Of a DNA stretch of 39,748 nucleotides, positions 36,716 to 39,748 are shown one piece after another (positions within the stretch are counted from its first letter, which is position 1; each line of letters begins with the position of its first letter). This DNA comes from a bacterium (GTDB lineage Bacteria; Desulfobacterota_D; UBA1144): positions 2,060 to 41,807 of the forward strand of contig PAOQ02000011.1 of assembly GCA_002708105.2 (NCBI GenBank), given 5' to 3'. The translations under genes were made by a program, and so were the position numbers. The notes beneath the pieces were generated by a model. The model ran no database searches and was not told the DNA's origin. It was given only the letters and a program-made list of their open reading frames with translations.

Positions 36716-37225
36716 TTATAACCATTTAATTGTGCATCCAACTGGAAAAGTATCCTCTGGCTTAAACTCATCGTCAAGAATTGCATCCTTTAAATATCTT
36801 TTTTTAACTTTATCCACATCGCTCCAATTATCATCTAACTTCCCTTTATAAACTAAGATCCTTTCTTTGTTGAAAAGGAAAAAATGTGGCGTGTGAGTTG
36901 CCCCATAGGATAAAGCAATTTCTTGCTTTGGATCTCTAAGATACATAAAATTGAAATTATTTTCTGCGCTTCTAGTCTGCATTTTTTCAAAACTATCTTC
37001 TGGATAAGTCTTATCGTCATTTGAATTTATTCCAATGAAATCTACAGTTTCTAAGAAATCCTTTTGCAAGGATATTATTCTTTCTTCGTATGCGTGTACG
37101 TAAGGGCAATGATTACAAGTAAAAAAAACAACTATTTTCTTTTTATTAGATAGCATGGTTGAATCACAAAATTTATCATCAACTCCGAGTAGATTAAAAT
37201 CTATAAACCTATCTCCTAATTCCAT
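36716..37225 (-). CDS. Thioredoxin-like/redoxin domain protein
   Basis: 169 aa; VFFTCNHCPYVHAYEERI (CxxC), IGINSNDDKTYPEDSFEKMQ, GATHTPHFFLFNKERILVYKGKLDDNW. Confidence 0.85.
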   Translation of the reverse strand: MELGDRFIDFNLLGVDDKFCDSTMLSNKKKIVVFFTCNHCPYVHAYEERIISLQKDFLETVDFIGINSNDDKTYPEDSFEKMQTRSAENNFNFMYLRDPKQEIALSYGATHTPHFFLFNKERILVYKGKLDDNWSDVDKVKKRYLKDAILDDEFKPEDTFPVGCTIKWL

Positions 37226-39298
37226 TTAATTTTCCTCCAAATCATGAATAAAAACTTTTTTCCTATATCCAGAATCAAACTGCACTGAGACAACATCTTC
37301 AATTACATCATCATCTTCCTGAACAATAAATCCAGAACCAAATCGATAATGAAATACTTTTTCATTATTATTCAAATCTGCAGACATTTCTGATTTCTCT
37401 AAATCAAATCTCAAAATATTTTCAGAATCTGCTATCTCATCAACAAATCTAGATTTTCCAGAAGGCATTGTTTGGCCAAAGACTTTTCTAAACATGGCAT
37501 ATGAGAGATGTAACTTTTTTATTGCTCTCGTTATAGCAACATAACAAAGTCTTCTCTCCTCTTCTAATTCGTCGGCATGATCATGGGTTCTAGAATGAGG
37601 AATAATCTGATCCTCCAATCCAACAAAAAAAACACAAGGAAACTCTAAGCCTTTTGCTAAATGTACAGTCATTAATGTTACAGATTCGGTTGAGGAATCC
37701 AGCCCGTCAACCGAGGACGATATTGAAAGAGTATTTAGAAACTCTGATAAATCATTATGATCAGTTGCTTCCTCGAAATCACTTATAACATTTATAAATT
37801 CTGAAATATTTTCTACTCTATCTTCATCATTCAGATATTCCTGATATTTTAATTGAACTAGAAGATGCTCAAATGATTCGGAAATTGACTGACTCTTTTT
37901 TAAATTTAACAAAAAATTATCAATACTTTCTATGAGTTTTCTTACTAGAATCTCAGACTTTTTACTAAATACCTTTGAATCTAAGCATATCCTTAATAAG
38001 TCAATATAATTTGACCCTTCATCTTTAAGATTTATCATCTTTTGTAGAGTCTTAGCACCAATTCCGCGTGGTGGAGTATTAATTATTCTATTAAATGCAA
38101 CACTATCATCAGGATTTGATATTAATCTTAAATAACAAACAATATCTTTAATCTCAGCTCTTTCATAAAAACTTATATTTCCAAAAATTCGGTAATTAAT
38201 TTTCTTTTTACGTAAACTGTCTTCAAGAACCCTCGATTGAGCATTCGTTCTGTAAAAAACTGCAATTTCATTTAATTTGAAATCTTCTTTGTACTCTAAT
38301 ATTTTTTTAGCAACATATTCTGATTCTATAATATCACTATAGTGGCTTACAAGTTCTACGCGATCCCCGTTTTCATTGCTAGTCCACAAATTCTTGTCCA
38401 TTCTTTTTATATTGTTAGCTATTAATTTGTTTGCTACATCTAATATCTGAGGCGTTGATCTATAATTTTGTTCTAATTTATATATTCGAGTTTTTGGAAA
38501 TAACGATTCAAAATTTAGTATATTTTCTACTGAAGCACCTCTCCAACCATAAATTAATTGGTTATCATCTCCTACGGCAAATAAATTTTCTTCTTTCGTT
38601 AAAAGCTGTTTAATTAATTTAAACTGAATTTCATTAGTATCTTGATATTCATCAATTAAAATATATTTAAAAATTTTTCTTAAATAATTTTTTACTTTTG
38701 CATTCTTTGAAACCAACTCATAACAATTAAGAATTAAATCCCCAAAATCCATAGCATTGTTTTCTTCTAATTTTTTTTGATAAGTCTCAATTATTTTTTT
38801 TCTATTCTTATCTTCAATAGACCATTCATCATATGGCAAAGAATTCTTTAACGTGTCAATTATTGACTTTATCAGCTGTGGAGAATACTGGTCAAGATCT
38901 AAATCTAAAGACTTAATAACATCCTTTAACAATCTTGTTTGATCACTTGTATCATAAATTGCGAACCCTTTTTTATACTTGGGGGCAAGTTCATCAATAA
39001 AAATTCTTAAAATTTTATATGATATCGAATGAAAGGTACCCATCCATGGGAAAATATTTTCCGAGCCCAGCATCGAACTTAATCTATCGCGGATTTCATC
39101 AGCGGCTTTATTTGTGAAAGTTAGAGCTAGAATTTGATTACTATCAGCAATTTCCAATTTAACTAAATTTAATATACGAAGAGTTAATATCCTTGTTTTC
39201 CCAGACCCGGCACCAGCAAGAACTAGGGCTGGCCCATTAATATGATTTGTAGCTTTTAGCTGATTTGGATTTAATTTATATTTATCTAATATGTTCAA
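37226..39298 (-). CDS. uvrD: UvrD/PcrA-family superfamily I DNA helicase
   Basis: 690 aa; LNPNQLKATNHINGPALVLAGAGSGKTR, LTFTNKAADEIRDR, IDEYQDTNEIQF, VGDDNQLIYGWRGA, LEQNYRSTPQIL, VTLMTVHLAKGLEFPCVF, LCYVAITRA. Confidence 0.94.
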   Translation of the reverse strand: MNILDKYKLNPNQLKATNHINGPALVLAGAGSGKTRILTLRILNLVKLEIADSNQILALTFTNKAADEIRDRLSSMLGSENIFPWMGTFHSISYKILRIFIDELAPKYKKGFAIYDTSDQTRLLKDVIKSLDLDLDQYSPQLIKSIIDTLKNSLPYDEWSIEDKNRKKIIETYQKKLEENNAMDFGDLILNCYELVSKNAKVKNYLRKIFKYILIDEYQDTNEIQFKLIKQLLTKEENLFAVGDDNQLIYGWRGASVENILNFESLFPKTRIYKLEQNYRSTPQILDVANKLIANNIKRMDKNLWTSNENGDRVELVSHYSDIIESEYVAKKILEYKEDFKLNEIAVFYRTNAQSRVLEDSLRKKKINYRIFGNISFYERAEIKDIVCYLRLISNPDDSVAFNRIINTPPRGIGAKTLQKMINLKDEGSNYIDLLRICLDSKVFSKKSEILVRKLIESIDNFLLNLKKSQSISESFEHLLVQLKYQEYLNDEDRVENISEFINVISDFEEATDHNDLSEFLNTLSISSSVDGLDSSTESVTLMTVHLAKGLEFPCVFFVGLEDQIIPHSRTHDHADELEEERRLCYVAITRAIKKLHLSYAMFRKVFGQTMPSGKSRFVDEIADSENILRFDLEKSEMSADLNNNEKVFHYRFGSGFIVQEDDDVIEDVVSVQFDSGYRKKVFIHDLEEN

Positions 39299-39344
39299 TT
39301 TACATCTTCAACAATCAAAATAATCTATAATCTTAATAATTTAT

Positions 39345-39372
39345 CTTGACAAAGCAAGTAACATGCTTATCT
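39345..39372 (+). promoter_or_regulatory. RpoH-like heat-shock promoter of groESL
   Basis: CTTG-N17-CTTATCT upstream of groES; spacer carries AAGCA-N7-TGCTT inverted repeat (39352-39368). Confidence 0.55.
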
Positions 39373-39418
39373 TCTATATATCTATTAACTATACAGTAAA
39401 ATAAGGAGGGGATTTTAC

Positions 39419-39709
39419 ATGAATATCAAACCTTTATATGACAGGGTTTTAGTTAAAATTAACAGTCCCGAAAATGTGACAAAGGGTGGAATAATAATCC
39501 CTGAAAATACGAATCAGGAAAAGCCACAGGAAGGTACAGTTGCTGCAGTAGGCACAGGTAAACTTCTTGACGATGGCACCATAATGCCGCTTGATGTCAA
39601 AGAAGGAGATGCTGTTTTATTCAATAAATACGGCGGAATGGAACTTTCTTTAGGCGACGGCGATTATGTTTTTTTAACACAAAATGAAATTTTAGGAATT
39701 ATTGAATAA
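39419..39709 (+). CDS. groES: Co-chaperonin GroES
   Basis: 96 aa; IKPLYDRVLVKI, GGIIIPENTNQEKPQEGTVAAVGTGKLLDDG, DAVLFNKYGGMEL. Confidence 0.98.
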   Translation: MNIKPLYDRVLVKINSPENVTKGGIIIPENTNQEKPQEGTVAAVGTGKLLDDGTIMPLDVKEGDAVLFNKYGGMELSLGDGDYVFLTQNEILGIIE

Positions 39710-39729
39710 CTTAGGAGGTTAAATTCAAA

Positions 39730-39748
39730 ATGAGTGCAAAAGATATAA
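39730..39748 (+). CDS. groEL: 5' end of GroEL, truncated by window edge (MSAKDI...)
   Basis: ATG AGT GCA AAA GAT ATA after strong RBS TTAGGAGG, immediately downstream of groES. Confidence 0.8.

Noticed and set aside
39299-39418. CIRCE/HrcA operator upstream of groES
   Set aside because: No TTAGCACTC-N9-GAGTGCTAA-like repeat; only a shorter unrelated AAGCA-N7-TGCTT inverted repeat.
1-39748. CRISPR array, transposon, prophage, toxin-antitoxin or defence system
   Set aside because: No regularly spaced repeats, transposase, integrase, phage or defence motifs seen; nearly all sequence is accounted for by housekeeping genes.

Overview
AT-rich bacterial chromosomal window made almost entirely of housekeeping genes. 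It contains a complete, very compact dcw (division/cell wall) cluster on the + strand: mraZ-rsmH-ftsL-ftsI-murE-murF-mraY-murD-ftsW-murG-murC-murB-ftsQ-ftsA-ftsZ, about 13.56-29.88 kb. To its left is a long minus-strand array: murJ-aroQ-recJ-outer membrane protein-trkA-trkH-ribF-aroE-thrC-thiE. To its right is a minus-strand block (rsfS-nadD-ribD-ftsY), then dnaE (+), then a minus-strand block (uvrD/pcrA-like helicase, redoxin-like protein, DUF2103-like protein), then groES and the first codons of groEL (+). A deoxyhypusine-synthase homologue lies at the left edge. I saw no rRNA, tRNA, CRISPR array, transposase, phage gene or defence system, and I found no convincing new multi-gene system. The points worth a second look are mostly regulatory or gene-start details: a three-copy 10-bp direct repeat in the mraZ leader (candidate MraZ operator), an in-frame Met-Ala-stop mini-ORF directly before ftsA, a possible AUA start codon for murJ, an RpoH-like groESL promoter with no CIRCE, a near-leaderless dnaE, four tail-to-tail gene pairs with no room for terminators, and a DHS homologue that appears to lack a catalytic His. 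All calls come from reading the sequence and protein motifs by eye; no database search was run. Taxonomic placement is not determinable here; gene order and the PASTA-bearing FtsI only suggest a Gram-negative, mDAP-type, streamlined (possibly marine) lineage.
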